NCBI RefSeq assembly: GCF_000013745.1
Contig: NC_007925.1
Span: 1,736,001 to 1,800,000, forward strand
Length of the DNA stretch: 64,000 bases
Source: Rhodopseudomonas_A palustris_F
Lineage (GTDB): Bacteria > Pseudomonadota > Alphaproteobacteria > Rhizobiales > Xanthobacteraceae
Direction of reading: 5' to 3'
A model generated the notes under the pieces. That model ran no database searches. It was not told the DNA's origin and saw only the letters and a program-made list of their open reading frames with translations. Below, one piece after another: positions 1-8,322 of this stretch; within the stretch, counting starts at the first letter, position 1, and every line of letters starts with the position of its first letter. The position numbers were made by a program, and so were the translations under genes.

Positions 1-606
1 GACATCCTCGGCCGCGTCATCGAGGTGGTGTCCGGGCAGTCGCTGTACCAGTTCGAGAAGCAGGCGCTGCTGGATCCGCTGCGGATGACCGGCACCAGCT
101 TCTTCGTCACCGAGCCGGAACGATTGAAGTTGCAGGCCCGCCCGGTGCCGAGCGACACGTTCGAGAACACCGCCGACATCTACATGAAATGGGAATCTGG
201 CGGCGGCGGCATGGTGACGACGCTCAAAGATTTCGCGCGGTTCGCGCAGATGCTGTTGAACGGCGGCGTGCTCGACGGCCGCCGCTATCTCAGTCCGGAA
301 AATTTTCGGCTGATGACCACCGACCACATCGGCCCGGGCTCCGGGGTGGCGCGCGATTACTACTACTTCCCCGGCGACGGCTACGGCTACGGTCTCGGCC
401 TCGGCGTGCGCACCGACCCAGGCCAAGCCAAGCCGCCGCCGCCGGGCTCGCTCGGCGAACTGAAATGGGACGGCGCGTCGGGCTGCTACTTCGTCATCGA
501 CTTAAAGCAGGACATGTTCTTCGTGCTGCTGCAGCAGACCTTTTCCGAGCGGCAGCGGATCCAGACCGAGGTCAAGAAACTGATCTACGAGGCGCTGGAG
601 AACTGA
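1..606 (+). CDS. Beta-lactamase-related serine hydrolase, C-terminal part (5' end outside window)
   Basis: The reading frame is open from the first base, so the gene begins upstream of the window and its catalytic SxxK motif is not visible. What remains is the C-terminal half of a class C beta-lactamase/esterase-type fold. It has a glycine-rich GGGGMVTTLKDFARFAQML stretch typical of the helix after the active site, and a final WDGASGCYFVIDLKQDM strand region. Proteins of this family act as esterases or peptidases and often carry a signal peptide, which cannot be checked here. The 3' end overlaps the convergent threonine aldolase gene by 35 bases. The substrate is unknown. Confidence 0.8.
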   Translation, partial: DILGRVIEVVSGQSLYQFEKQALLDPLRMTGTSFFVTEPERLKLQARPVPSDTFENTADIYMKWESGGGGMVTTLKDFARFAQMLLNGGVLDGRRYLSPENFRLMTTDHIGPGSGVARDYYYFPGDGYGYGLGLGVRTDPGQAKPPPPGSLGELKWDGASGCYFVIDLKQDMFFVLLQQTFSERQRIQTEVKKLIYEALEN

Positions 607-1687
607 GCCGGGGCGCCGCCGCGGCCACCTGCAGAATGTCGCCGATCGCCGCCAGCGTCTCCTCGATCATCGCCGCTGAGACGTCGAGATGGGTGCAGGC
701 GCGGATCCGTCCGGCCATCACGCACATCAGCACGCCGCGCCGCCGCAATGCCGCCACCAGCGCTTCGCTTGCCAATCCGGTGCCGCTGCTCTCGAAGAAC
801 ACCAGGTTGGTGTCCGGAAGCTGCACGGCGATGCCGGGAATCCTCGAAAGCCCGTTCGCCAGCGCGCGGGCATGGGCGTGGTCCTCGGCGAGCCTTGCGA
901 CGTTGTGGTCGAGCGCGTAGTGGCAGGCGGCGGCGCAGATCCCGGCCTGGCGCAACGCGCCGCCGAGCCGCTGCTTCCAGCGCCACACCTCGTCGATGAA
1001 GTCGCGCGAGCCGGCCATCACCGCGCCGAGCGGCGCGCCGAGCCCCTTGGTGAAATCCAGCCAGACCGAATCCCAGCCTTCGGCCATCGCGCGGGCGCTG
1101 AGCCCGGTGGCGACGCAGGCATTCAACAGCCGGGCGCCGTCCATGTGGGTGACCAGGCCGTTGGCCTGCGCGATCTCGACGATGCTCTCGAGCGCGGATT
1201 GCTTCCAGATCGCGCCGCCGCCCAGATTGGAGGTTTGCTCGACGCTGACCATGGTCTGCCGCGGTTGATTGCGGGTCGCCGGCCGCAGCGCCTCGCGCAG
1301 CCGGTCGGGGGCGAATTGGCCGTGGTCGCCGTGCAGCGTCTTGACCTGCACGCCGCCCAGCGCGGCATGAGCGCCGCCCTCCAGCGCCACGATGTGCGCG
1401 GTCTCGTGGGCCAGGATCTCGTCGCCGGGGCGGCAATGCACCAAGGTCGCGGCGACATTGCACATCGTGCCGGACGGCATGAACACCGCCGCCTGCTTGC
1501 CGAGCAGCGCGGCGACGCGCTCGCACAACGCGTTGACGGTCGGATCGTCGCCGATCTGTTCGTCGCCGACCTCGGCTGCGGCCATCGCCTGGCGCATCGC
1601 CGCACTGGGCCTTGTCTGGGTATCGGACAACAAGTTGATGCGGATCGGCGGCAAGCCGGGCTCGTTCAACACCGGGGCGTAAGCCAT
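572..1687 (-). CDS. ltaE: Low-specificity threonine aldolase-like PLP enzyme
   Basis: A fold-type I pyridoxal-phosphate enzyme of 371 residues, close to the usual length of threonine aldolases, which split L-threonine into glycine and acetaldehyde. The motif FMPSGTMCN (about residues 69-77) fits the cofactor phosphate site. HMDGARLLNA (181-190) supplies the aspartate that pairs with the pyridine nitrogen. Lys214 in WLDFTKGLGAP is the expected Schiff-base lysine. The ATG at 1687 is preferred because a CAGGA sequence precedes it; an in-frame GTG 18 bases upstream is less likely. The tail overlaps the convergent serine hydrolase. Related beta-eliminating lyases share this fold, so substrate specificity is inferred. 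Confidence 0.85.
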   Translation of the reverse strand: MAYAPVLNEPGLPPIRINLLSDTQTRPSAAMRQAMAAAEVGDEQIGDDPTVNALCERVAALLGKQAAVFMPSGTMCNVAATLVHCRPGDEILAHETAHIVALEGGAHAALGGVQVKTLHGDHGQFAPDRLREALRPATRNQPRQTMVSVEQTSNLGGGAIWKQSALESIVEIAQANGLVTHMDGARLLNACVATGLSARAMAEGWDSVWLDFTKGLGAPLGAVMAGSRDFIDEVWRWKQRLGGALRQAGICAAACHYALDHNVARLAEDHAHARALANGLSRIPGIAVQLPDTNLVFFESSGTGLASEALVAALRRRGVLMCVMAGRIRACTHLDVSAAMIEETLAAIGDILQVAAAAPRLSSPAPRRSVS

Positions 1688-1879
1688 GATCAGTTCCTGT
1701 CCCACGCACGGCAGGGCAGATTGATCATCCCCCTAGCAGTGACAGCCATCCGTTGCGCCCGAGCCAGCCGCATGTCCAAAAGATAAGACCGCGGTCGCTC
1801 GGCACAAGCGAAATGACCAAGTAACAACCGATTTGGAACAAGCTTTCGTGAAGCCGATCGTTCATTGGTAAAATATCGC

Positions 1880-1927
1880 AAAGAAAAAACATCGCAAAGA
1901 AAAAGGCCCCGGCGAAACCGGGGCCTT
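1880..1927 (-). terminator. Intrinsic terminator of rpsD
   Basis: Read on the minus strand, a 10-bp perfect stem (1903-1912 with 1918-1927, rich in G and C) with a five-base loop is followed by a long T-rich run (A-rich on the plus strand, 1880-1904). It lies 24 bases after the rpsD stop codon. Confidence 0.85.
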
Positions 1928-1950
1928 GACGTCAAGCGATGCTGACGCGC

Positions 1951-2568
1951 TTAGCGCGAATAGAATTCGACGATCAGATGCGGCTCCATCTGCACCGCGA
2001 ACGGCACGTCCGACAGATGCGGGATGCGGATGAACTTCGCGGTCATCTTGCCGTGATCGACTTCGATGAAGTCCGGCACGTCGCGCTCGGCGAGTTGGTT
2101 GGCTTCCAGCACGAAGGTGAGCTGCTTGGAGGATTCCTTGACCTCGACGAGGTCGCCGACCTTGACCTTGTAGCTCGCGATGTTGACGCGCTTGCCGTTC
2201 ACCTTGACGTGGCCGTGGTTGATGAACTGGCGGGCGGCGAACATCGTGGAGACGAACTTGGCGCGATACACCACGGTGTCGAGCCGGCGCTCCAACAGGC
2301 CGATCAGGTTCTCGCCGGAGTCGCCCTTGAGCCTCGTCGCCTCGACGTAGATCGAGTGGAACTGGCGCTCGGAAATGTTGGCGTAATAGCCCTTCAGCTT
2401 CTGCTTGGCGCGCAGCTGCACGCCGAAGTCGGAGAGCTTGCCCTTGCGGCGCTGGCCGTGCTGGCCGGGGCCGTATTCGCGGCGGTTGACCGGGCTCTTC
2501 GGACGGCCCCAGATATTCTGGCCCATCCGGCGGTCGATTTTATACTTCGCTTCACTGCGCTTTGTCAT
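1951..2568 (-). CDS. rpsD: 30S ribosomal protein S4
   Basis: Encodes the 205-residue small-subunit protein S4, a primary 16S rRNA binder that nucleates 30S assembly and, in many bacteria, represses its own translation. The sequence begins MTKRSEAKYKIDRRMGQNIW and shows the S4 core RLDTVVYRAKFVSTMFAARQ, followed by the S4 RNA-binding fold (INHGHVKVNGKRVNIASY). The ATG at 2568 is preceded by AGAGGA. A longer frame reaching 2673 adds residues unlike any S4, so I reject that start. The gene stands alone rather than in the large ribosomal operon. A terminator follows it directly. Confidence 0.97.
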   Translation of the reverse strand: MTKRSEAKYKIDRRMGQNIWGRPKSPVNRREYGPGQHGQRRKGKLSDFGVQLRAKQKLKGYYANISERQFHSIYVEATRLKGDSGENLIGLLERRLDTVVYRAKFVSTMFAARQFINHGHVKVNGKRVNIASYKVKVGDLVEVKESSKQLTFVLEANQLAERDVPDFIEVDHGKMTAKFIRIPHLSDVPFAVQMEPHLIVEFYSR

Positions 2569-2685
2569 CGCGTCCTCTGAACGTCTGATGTGGATGAGGA
2601 AACGCGCCCTCCTATGCGCCGGGACGGGCCCGGAGCCGACAGGTCCGTCCTTAAAGCCTAAGGGGAGGACCACGGGTCGCGAAAC

Positions 2686-2715
2686 GCAACGCGGGCCGAA
2701 ACCGGCCCGCGTTGC
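2686..2715 (-). other. Strong hairpin upstream of rpsD
   Basis: Perfect 12-bp stem (2686-2697 with 2704-2715) with a six-base loop, 118 bases before the rpsD start. There is no T-run on either strand, so it is a weak candidate terminator for the broken upstream gene. It could also be part of an rpsD leader structure. Confidence 0.5.
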
Positions 2716-2799
2716 AGCGGTGTTCTAGGCATTCTGGGGGCGGGTGTCAATTCGCGGAGCGGCTTTGCGGTTCGGTCCGGATGGCCGCCGCGGCAGCCG

Positions 2800-3059
2800 T
2801 CAGCGATCGATTTTGACGCCGTCGTCGCGTTGCGGCTCGACCGGCCGGGAGGCGCGAGATTTTGACTCATCCTCGACGCGATCGAACACCTCGTTGAGGC
2901 GCCGGATCAGCGCTTGCTGTTCGGCGGAAATCCCCCGCGCGGGCGCCGGTTTGGCCGGCTTGCGATGCCAGGGCGGTAACGGATCAGTACAGCCAAGATC
3001 AACACGCAGACGGTTGCGATCACCGGCAGCGAAAGCAGGTAAAGGTCGCTATTGGTCAT
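2800..3059 (-). pseudogene. Small PspB-like membrane/coiled-coil protein split by a frameshift
   Basis: The first frame starts at an ATG at 3059 (MTNSDLYLLSLPVIATVC...) and gives one hydrophobic membrane segment, then drifts into arginine/proline-rich sequence and stops at 2907. In another frame, from about 2980 down to 2800, there is a clean tail (PPWHRKPAKP, then GISAEQQALIRRLNEVFDRV) with helical, coiled-coil character. Joined by one shift, the two parts give a protein of about 86 residues with an N-terminal anchor and a cytoplasmic helix, the layout of phage-shock PspB and similar small membrane proteins. This may be a real pseudogene, a programmed shift or a sequencing error. Homology to PspB is only suggested by layout. 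Confidence 0.45.
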
Positions 3060-3124
3060 TGGAGTGATCCAGTGCTTCCAGAATCCGAACCCCACCTAGA
3101 TGTATTGGCGACCCCCGCGCGCCC

Positions 3125-3901
3125 TCATTTCGCGACGGCGCGAACCGCAGTCGGGGCCAACGCTCGGCCGGCCCGCAGTTCGGCGGTGATGGCGCCGTTC
3201 AGCGCGGCTTCCAGCCCGTCGAACAGCTTGACGATCATCGCGGCGTCAGTGACGCGGTGATCCCAGCGGATGATCACCTCGATGCTGTGGTCGGGCTCGA
3301 GTTGGCCGTAGCTGAGCAGGAACGGTCCGGGGCTGAGCGCATAGAGCTCGCCCGGGCCGAACGCCGCGACCGAGGTGATGCCGTAGCTGCCGGCGTAATT
3401 GGCGTGCTGCCGGCCCATGTTGAGCCCGAACGCCCAGGCCAGTTGGCGCAGCGGCCACGGCAGCCTGGTCAGCCGCATCATCCGCCGGAACGCCGGCACC
3501 TCGGCGATCGGCGCGGTGCGGGCGTGACGGATCTGCGCGTCGACCTCGGCCAGCGGGATCTCGTCGGCGGCCGAGATCTTCTGCATCAGCACGCATGGTT
3601 CGCCGTCGAGGCAGCGCGCCACCGCGATCATGCCGACGCTCTGCGGCAATTCGTAGAAATGCGCCCACGGCCATTTGATAAAGAGCGTGCGCAGGATCGG
3701 CTCGTCGCGCGCCACCAGGCAGAACGCCTTGGCGAAGATCGCGGTCCAGCCCGGGCGCGCCAGCGCCGCCGCCCGCACCGCGGCGAGCGGGCCGACGTCG
3801 AGCTTGCGCTTCATGGTGATGAACGGCACCCGATGCGATGCCCGCATCAGATCGATCACGAACCGGCGCGGCAGCGAGACTTTGCAGAACTTTCCCCGCA
3901 T
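3125..3901 (-). CDS. 2-oxoacid dehydrogenase acyltransferase-like protein
   Basis: A 258-residue protein resembling the catalytic (CAT-like) domain of lipoyl acyltransferases. It lacks the lipoyl and subunit-binding domains expected in a true E2. The C-terminal motif IRWDHRVTDAAMIVKLFDGLE matches the family's DHRxxDGA region, where histidine and aspartate are catalytic; alanine replaces the usual glycine after Asp. The N-terminus MRGKFCKVSLPRRFVIDLM resembles stand-alone members of this family. It is probably an acyltransferase acting on a CoA thioester, substrate unknown. It ends a minus-strand run with a cupin and murI upstream, though no shared function is evident. Confidence 0.65.
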   Translation of the reverse strand: MRGKFCKVSLPRRFVIDLMRASHRVPFITMKRKLDVGPLAAVRAAALARPGWTAIFAKAFCLVARDEPILRTLFIKWPWAHFYELPQSVGMIAVARCLDGEPCVLMQKISAADEIPLAEVDAQIRHARTAPIAEVPAFRRMMRLTRLPWPLRQLAWAFGLNMGRQHANYAGSYGITSVAAFGPGELYALSPGPFLLSYGQLEPDHSIEVIIRWDHRVTDAAMIVKLFDGLEAALNGAITAELRAGRALAPTAVRAVAK

Positions 3902-3916
3902 TTTACGACGGCCGCA

Positions 3917-4300
3917 TCACGGCGCCGGCGAGGCGAGCGGCTTGGTCTTGTCGACCACGTAGATGGCGATCACCTTGGCGGATTTGTCGCCATGCACCTT
4001 GGCGTCGTGCACCACGCCGGCGGGGATCGCATAGGAATCCCCCGCTTTGAGGTGTTGGGTCGGTTGGCCGTCGATCAGCATGTCGGTCTCGCCTTCGAGC
4101 AGGTAGCCGGTCTCGACGCCGGGATGGGTGTGTCGCCCGGCGCTGCCGCCAGGGGGGATTTCGGCGATGCCGGTAATGGTCACATAGCCCTCGGGGAACT
4201 CGACTTTTTGCAGCGGCGTGCGCTTGATCCCGGCTTGCTGAGCCAAGGCCAGCCCGCCGGCCAACGCAACCGTGAGCAATCCCAACACAATTCGCTTCAT
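3917..4300 (-). CDS. Exported cupin-domain protein
   Basis: A 127-residue protein with a clear signal peptide (MKRIVLGLLTVALAGGLALA, cleavage expected after about residue 20), so it is probably periplasmic. The mature part is a single cupin barrel. The motif GGSAGRHTHPGVETGYLLEG gives the metal-binding HxH...E set, and PAGVVHDAKV gives the second histidine. Small cupins of this kind bind a metal and often stabilise or sense small molecules; no substrate can be assigned. It lies between murI and the acyltransferase-like gene on the same strand, with separations of 56 and 15 bases, so co-transcription is possible. Confidence 0.8.
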   Translation of the reverse strand: MKRIVLGLLTVALAGGLALAQQAGIKRTPLQKVEFPEGYVTITGIAEIPPGGSAGRHTHPGVETGYLLEGETDMLIDGQPTQHLKAGDSYAIPAGVVHDAKVHGDKSAKVIAIYVVDKTKPLASPAP

Positions 4301-4356
4301 ATTGTTTCCTCCCTGACTGGGAGATTAACAGCGCCGGCGCAGGAGCGGAAGCTACG

Positions 4357-5154
4357 CTACGCCGCAGCGACCTGGCTGCCGAAGAACGGCAGTAGAGCAC
4401 CGCTCGCCGGATGCCGGCGGCCGGAGGTGAAGATCAATCGTGCCTCGCGCGGCGCGCCGGCAGCCCCGCCGACGCCGCCGCCGAGCAGATTGGCGACCCG
4501 CCGGGCGATCGCCGGCGCCGGATCGATCCAGTCCACCGGCCATGGCGCCAGCGCTACCAGCCGATCGAGCAACAGCGGAAAATGCGTGCAGGCCAGCACC
4601 ACGGCGTCGGTGCGCGCGCCGCCATCGTCGACGAAGCAGGGCGCGATCTCGGCCAGAATCTGCGCGTCGCCGACGCTGGCGCCGGCCAAGGCGGCCTCGG
4701 CCAGCGCGGCCAGATGCGCCGAGCCGACCAGCGTCACCTTGCAGGCCTGCGCGAAGTCGCGAATCAACGCGCGGGTGTATTCGCGCTTCACGGTGCCGCT
4801 GGTGCCGAGCACCGAGACCCGTTTGGTCCGGGACGCGGCGCAGGCCGGCTTGATCGCCGGCACGGTGCCGACGAACGGCACCTTGTAGGCGGCGCGCAGG
4901 TGCGACAGCACCAGCGTCGAGGCGGTGTTGCAGGCGATCACCACCAGATCGGGGCGATGGGCGGCGATCAATTCGCCGATCAGCGGCACCACCCGGGCGA
5001 TCAGCGCGTCCTCGCCGTGCTGGCCGTAGGGAAAGAACGCGTCGTCGGCGACGTAGACATAGCCCGCGTCGGGGCGGGCTTTGACGATCTCGCGCAGCAC
5101 GGTGAGGCCGCCGAGGCCGGAATCGAACACCAGAATGGTGGGAGAAGCGGGCAT
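4357..5154 (-). CDS. murI: Glutamate racemase
   Basis: Interconverts L- and D-glutamate, supplying D-glutamate for peptidoglycan in the cytoplasm. The 265-residue protein starts MPASPTILVFDSGLGGLTVL. The family signature FDSGLGG places Asp11, and the two catalytic cysteines sit in IACNTAST (Cys75) and LACTHFPLL (Cys189). The length is typical of racemases. The open frame continues upstream to 5253, but the extra residues are unlike MurI, so the ATG at 5154 is chosen. Its neighbours do not form a cell-wall cluster. Confidence 0.95.
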   Translation of the reverse strand: MPASPTILVFDSGLGGLTVLREIVKARPDAGYVYVADDAFFPYGQHGEDALIARVVPLIGELIAAHRPDLVVIACNTASTLVLSHLRAAYKVPFVGTVPAIKPACAASRTKRVSVLGTSGTVKREYTRALIRDFAQACKVTLVGSAHLAALAEAALAGASVGDAQILAEIAPCFVDDGGARTDAVVLACTHFPLLLDRLVALAPWPVDWIDPAPAIARRVANLLGGGVGGAAGAPREARLIFTSGRRHPASGALLPFFGSQVAAA

Positions 5155-5272
5155 TGTTCGATGATTCTGCCGAGAATTCTGCGATGTCTGGTCGGTCTGC
5201 GAGGCTAGTCCAGACTTGGTTACCGCCGGGTTGTCATCGCGGAACGCGGCCAACGAGTCGCGCGAAACAGCT

Positions 5273-5812
5273 TTAAACCGGCAGCAATGGCCGATGTGGG
5301 GCAGCCGGCCATTCGATCCGGATATTGTCGCCCGGCCGGACGTCGCCGCCCATGCGCACGATCGCCATCACCCCGGCCTTGCGGATCAGCCGGCCCTCGG
5401 CGTCGCGGTCCAGCGTCGCCGCCACCAGGCCGTTCTGGAAGTCGTCGATCTGCACGCAGGGGTTGCGCAGACCGGTCAGTTCGACGGTGGCGCTGTCGCC
5501 GAGCTGCAACAGCGTGCCGGTCGGCAGCGCCAGCAGGTCGACGCCCTGCGTGGTGACGTTCTCGCCGAGATCGCCGGGCTGCACGCGGAATCCTTTCGCC
5601 GCCAACTCGTCGAACAGTTCGGCGTGGATCAGATGCACCTGGCGCAGATTGGGCAGCGTCGGGTCTTTCCGCGCGCGCGAGCGGTGCTTGACGGTAACGC
5701 CGCAATGCCCGTCGCCGTCGACGCCGAGCCCCGCGAGCAGCCGGATCGACATCCCCGGCGTTTTGCTGAAGTGGTGCCCGCGGCGAAAGCTGACGGCGAC
5801 GACATGGCTCAT
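5273..5812 (-). CDS. MOSC-domain protein
   Basis: About 179 residues of MOSC fold, the domain found at the C-terminus of molybdenum cofactor sulfurases and in stand-alone YiiM-like proteins. Visible landmarks are FRRGHHFSKTP near the start, GVDGDGHCG, QVHLIHAELFDEL, and LGENVTTQGVDLLALP followed by GLRNPCVQIDDFQNGL. The cysteine in RNPCVQ is at the position of the conserved MOSC cysteine. The start is uncertain: a longer frame reaches 5887, but MSHVVAVSFRRG at 5812 gives the usual domain beginning. It may bind sulfur or a molybdenum-related group. The specific reaction is unknown. Confidence 0.8.
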   Translation of the reverse strand: MSHVVAVSFRRGHHFSKTPGMSIRLLAGLGVDGDGHCGVTVKHRSRARKDPTLPNLRQVHLIHAELFDELAAKGFRVQPGDLGENVTTQGVDLLALPTGTLLQLGDSATVELTGLRNPCVQIDDFQNGLVAATLDRDAEGRLIRKAGVMAIVRMGGDVRPGDNIRIEWPAAPHRPLLPV

Positions 5813-5914
5813 CGGGCGATCGGGCCGCGTGTCGTCGCCGCGGTCGAATGGCTCGGCCATCTGGGTCACGCTGCTGTCCTCGTCCACCTCGCCCCCTTTG
5901 TTTTGTTGGCGCCC

Positions 5915-6439
5915 TTACTCATCTTTCAACGCCGCAACCACGGTTTCGATCGGCAGAAACAGGGTTCGGCTGTCTGTTGGATATTCGATGAATTCGGCGC
6001 ATTTCAGATAGAAGCGTTTCGCAGCTTCGTCTTTGGCGTGAATAAGCACCGCGGCGATGCCGATGCTCTGCGAAGCCACAGCGATGCGGCGCAGTGCGTC
6101 CGCGAGCATATCGGCACCGAGGCCTTGGCCCGCATGATCGCGGCTGACCGCAAGACGGCCGATCACCGAGACCGGGATGCTGTCGGGGGCGTTGCGGCGG
6201 AGCTTGCCGGGCGCTTTGGCGCGTTCGATCGCCCCGGCCGAGATGCAGAAATAGCCGACCACGCGCTTGCCCCCGCAGACGACGTAAGTGCGCGAGAACC
6301 GGCTTTGGTTGTTGAGGGCGCGGTGCCACAGCCACTCGTTCAGCGCTGCGACGCCACAATCGAAGGCCGAGCGGTCATGCTGCGCGGTGAGCGGGACAGG
6401 CGGCGAGTGGTCCGGCTGAAGCTCTATTTGCTTTGCCAT
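5915..6439 (-). CDS. GNAT-family acetyltransferase toxin (TacT-like)
   Basis: A 174-residue GNAT-fold protein. AVSRDHAGQGLGADML forms the acetyl-CoA pyrophosphate loop (Q/RxxGxG/A), preceded by VIGRL and by the FDCGVAALNEWLW start typical of toxins partnered with DUF1778 proteins. Such toxins acetylate the amino group of certain charged tRNAs and block translation. The gene overlaps the upstream antitoxin by 16 bases, the standard arrangement of these modules. The tyrosine in RFYLKCAEF is at the position of the catalytic tyrosine of this family. Toxin activity is inferred from context and has not been shown. Confidence 0.85.
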   Translation of the reverse strand: MAKQIELQPDHSPPVPLTAQHDRSAFDCGVAALNEWLWHRALNNQSRFSRTYVVCGGKRVVGYFCISAGAIERAKAPGKLRRNAPDSIPVSVIGRLAVSRDHAGQGLGADMLADALRRIAVASQSIGIAAVLIHAKDEAAKRFYLKCAEFIEYPTDSRTLFLPIETVVAALKDE

Positions 6440-6765
6440 GCCGGCACTCGGCGCAGCAGCGACCGCAATTTCGGCCCCGGCGCAGGCGGATTGTCGAGCG
6501 CGTCGATGAAGGCGTCGTAACGCGCGGCATCGAGCACGAACAGCCGTTGGTCGAGCAGCACGTCGATCGCCTGCCGCCGCGCGCTGTCGATCATGAATTC
6601 GGTGCGGGTCTTGCCGAGGACGGCGGCGGCATCGTCGATCAATTGCCGGGTCCGCGCCTCGATTCGCAGGTTGATCGTGCCCTTGGGATCGACCGGGGAA
6701 CGCGCCGCGACCGTGACGATCGCGGCGACCGGACTTTCCGAGGATGACGGGCGGTCTTTGGCCAT
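6424..6765 (-). CDS. DUF1778 antitoxin (TacA-like)
   Basis: A 113-residue protein with the N-terminal ribbon-helix-helix core INLRIEARTRQLIDDAAAVL, followed by GKTRTEFMIDSARRQA and a C-terminal toxin-neutralising tail ending RRVPAWQSK. This is the standard antitoxin of GNAT toxins; it binds DNA to repress the operon and covers the toxin active site. It overlaps the acetyltransferase gene by 16 bases. The start could be a GTG at 6792, where the upstream TTGACA would then lie too close to act as its promoter. The ATG at 6765 is chosen because the protein body begins there, although no clear ribosome binding site precedes it. Confidence 0.85.
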   Translation of the reverse strand: MAKDRPSSSESPVAAIVTVAARSPVDPKGTINLRIEARTRQLIDDAAAVLGKTRTEFMIDSARRQAIDVLLDQRLFVLDAARYDAFIDALDNPPAPGPKLRSLLRRVPAWQSK

Positions 6766-6814
6766 GGCGGCAAGATGGTCGCCCGTATCCACAATGTCAA
6801 TACGGCGTCGGGCC

Positions 6815-8122
6815 TCAGCTCTCCCCGAACACCCGCTGGAAGATGGTGTCGACGTGCTTGAAGTGATAGCCGAGGTCGAACTGTTCGGCGATCTCGGCGT
6901 CCGACATGTACTTCTTCACGTCGACGTCGTTCTTCAACAGCGTCTGGAAATCGCCTTCGCCGCGCCACACCGGCATCGCGTTGCGCTGCACGAGCTTGTA
7001 GGACTCCTCGCGCGAGCAGCCCTTCTGCGTGAGCGCGGTCAACAGCCGCTGCGAGTGGATCAGCCCGCCGAGCTTATCGAGATTGCCCTGCATGTTTTCC
7101 GGATACACCAAGAGCTTGTCGATCACCCCGGCCAAGCGGTTGAGCATGAAATCCAGCGTCACGGTGGCGTCGGGCGCCAGCATCCGCTCGGCGGAGGAGT
7201 GCGAGATATCGCGCTCGTGCCACAGCACGACGTTTTCCAGCGCCGGCGTCACATAGGCGCGCACCATGCGGGCAAGCCCGGTGAGGTTCTCGGTCAGCAC
7301 CGGATTGCGCTTGTGCGGCATCGAGGACGAGCCTTTTTGCCCTTCGGAGAAATACTCCTCGGCTTCCAGCACTTCGGTGCGCTGCAGATGGCGGAACTCG
7401 ATCGCCAGCCGCTCCACCGACGAGGCGACCACCGCGAGGGTGGCGAAATACATCGCGGCGCGGTCACGCGGGATCACTTGCGTCGAGATCGGCTCGAGCT
7501 TCAGCCCCATCGATTTGGCGACGTGTTCTTCGACCCGCGGATCGATATGCGCGAAGGTGCCGACCGAGCCGGAGATCGCGCAGGTCGCGACTTCTTCGCG
7601 CGCCGTCACCATGCGGGCGCGGGCGCGGCTGAATTCGGCATAGGCGTAGGCCATCTTCAGCCCGAAGGTCACCGGCTCGGCGTGGATGCCGTGCGAGCGG
7701 CCGATGGTCGGCGTCAGCTTGTGTTCGAAGGCGCGCTTCTTCAAGGCCGCCAGCACCTTGTCGAGGTCGGCGATCAACAGATCCGCGGCGCGCACCAGCT
7801 GCACGTTGAAGCAGGTGTCGAGCACGTCGGACGAGGTCATGCCCTGATGCACGAAGCGCGACTCAGGGCCGACGAATTCGGCCAGATGGGTCAGAAACGC
7901 GATGACGTCGTGCTTGACCTCGCGCTCGATCTCGTCGATCCGCGCCACGTCGAACTCGGCCTCCTTGCCACCGGCCCAGATCGCCTCAGCAGCCGATTTC
8001 GGGATCACCCCGATTTCGGCCTGGGCGTCGGCGGCGTGGGCCTCGATCTCGAACCAGATCTTGAAGCGGGTCAAAGGCTCCCAAATGGAGGCCATTTCCG
8101 GACGGGTATAGCGGGGGATCAT
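6815..8122 (-). CDS. purB: Adenylosuccinate lyase
   Basis: Catalyses two steps of purine synthesis: fumarate release from SAICAR and from adenylosuccinate. The 435-residue protein begins MIPRYTRPEMASIWEPLTRF, exactly as purB products of this group do. The fumarase/aspartase superfamily signature SSSMPHKRNPVLTENL is intact with its catalytic-loop serine. HQGMTSSDVLDT and TIGRSHGIHAEPVTFG (catalytic histidine) are also present. The open frame runs on to 8386, but that extension is low-quality sequence without homology, so the ATG at 8122 is used. The gene is divergent from the GH3 gene. Confidence 0.96.
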   Translation of the reverse strand: MIPRYTRPEMASIWEPLTRFKIWFEIEAHAADAQAEIGVIPKSAAEAIWAGGKEAEFDVARIDEIEREVKHDVIAFLTHLAEFVGPESRFVHQGMTSSDVLDTCFNVQLVRAADLLIADLDKVLAALKKRAFEHKLTPTIGRSHGIHAEPVTFGLKMAYAYAEFSRARARMVTAREEVATCAISGSVGTFAHIDPRVEEHVAKSMGLKLEPISTQVIPRDRAAMYFATLAVVASSVERLAIEFRHLQRTEVLEAEEYFSEGQKGSSSMPHKRNPVLTENLTGLARMVRAYVTPALENVVLWHERDISHSSAERMLAPDATVTLDFMLNRLAGVIDKLLVYPENMQGNLDKLGGLIHSQRLLTALTQKGCSREESYKLVQRNAMPVWRGEGDFQTLLKNDVDVKKYMSDAEIAEQFDLGYHFKHVDTIFQRVFGES

Positions 8123-8322
8123 CGAGCACTCGCACAGGTTTTGGGGATTGCGCCGCGCTTTAACAGAAAGGGCCGGGGGAGGCCACCGTTTCGCGGCGGT
8201 GCCGCCGAAAGGCGGCTTCTGTTGGTTCGGAGCCTGGCCTAAACAGGCAGCCATCGCCGCCTGCCATCGGCAGGTCGAAGTCGGATTGCCGGCCCGCCCG
8301 GCAATCAGCCAGGGGCAGTTTG

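Noticed and set aside
6593..8242. Plus-strand 549-codon frame opposite purB
   Set aside because: Antisense shadow; the opposite strand carries a complete adenylosuccinate lyase with intact motifs.
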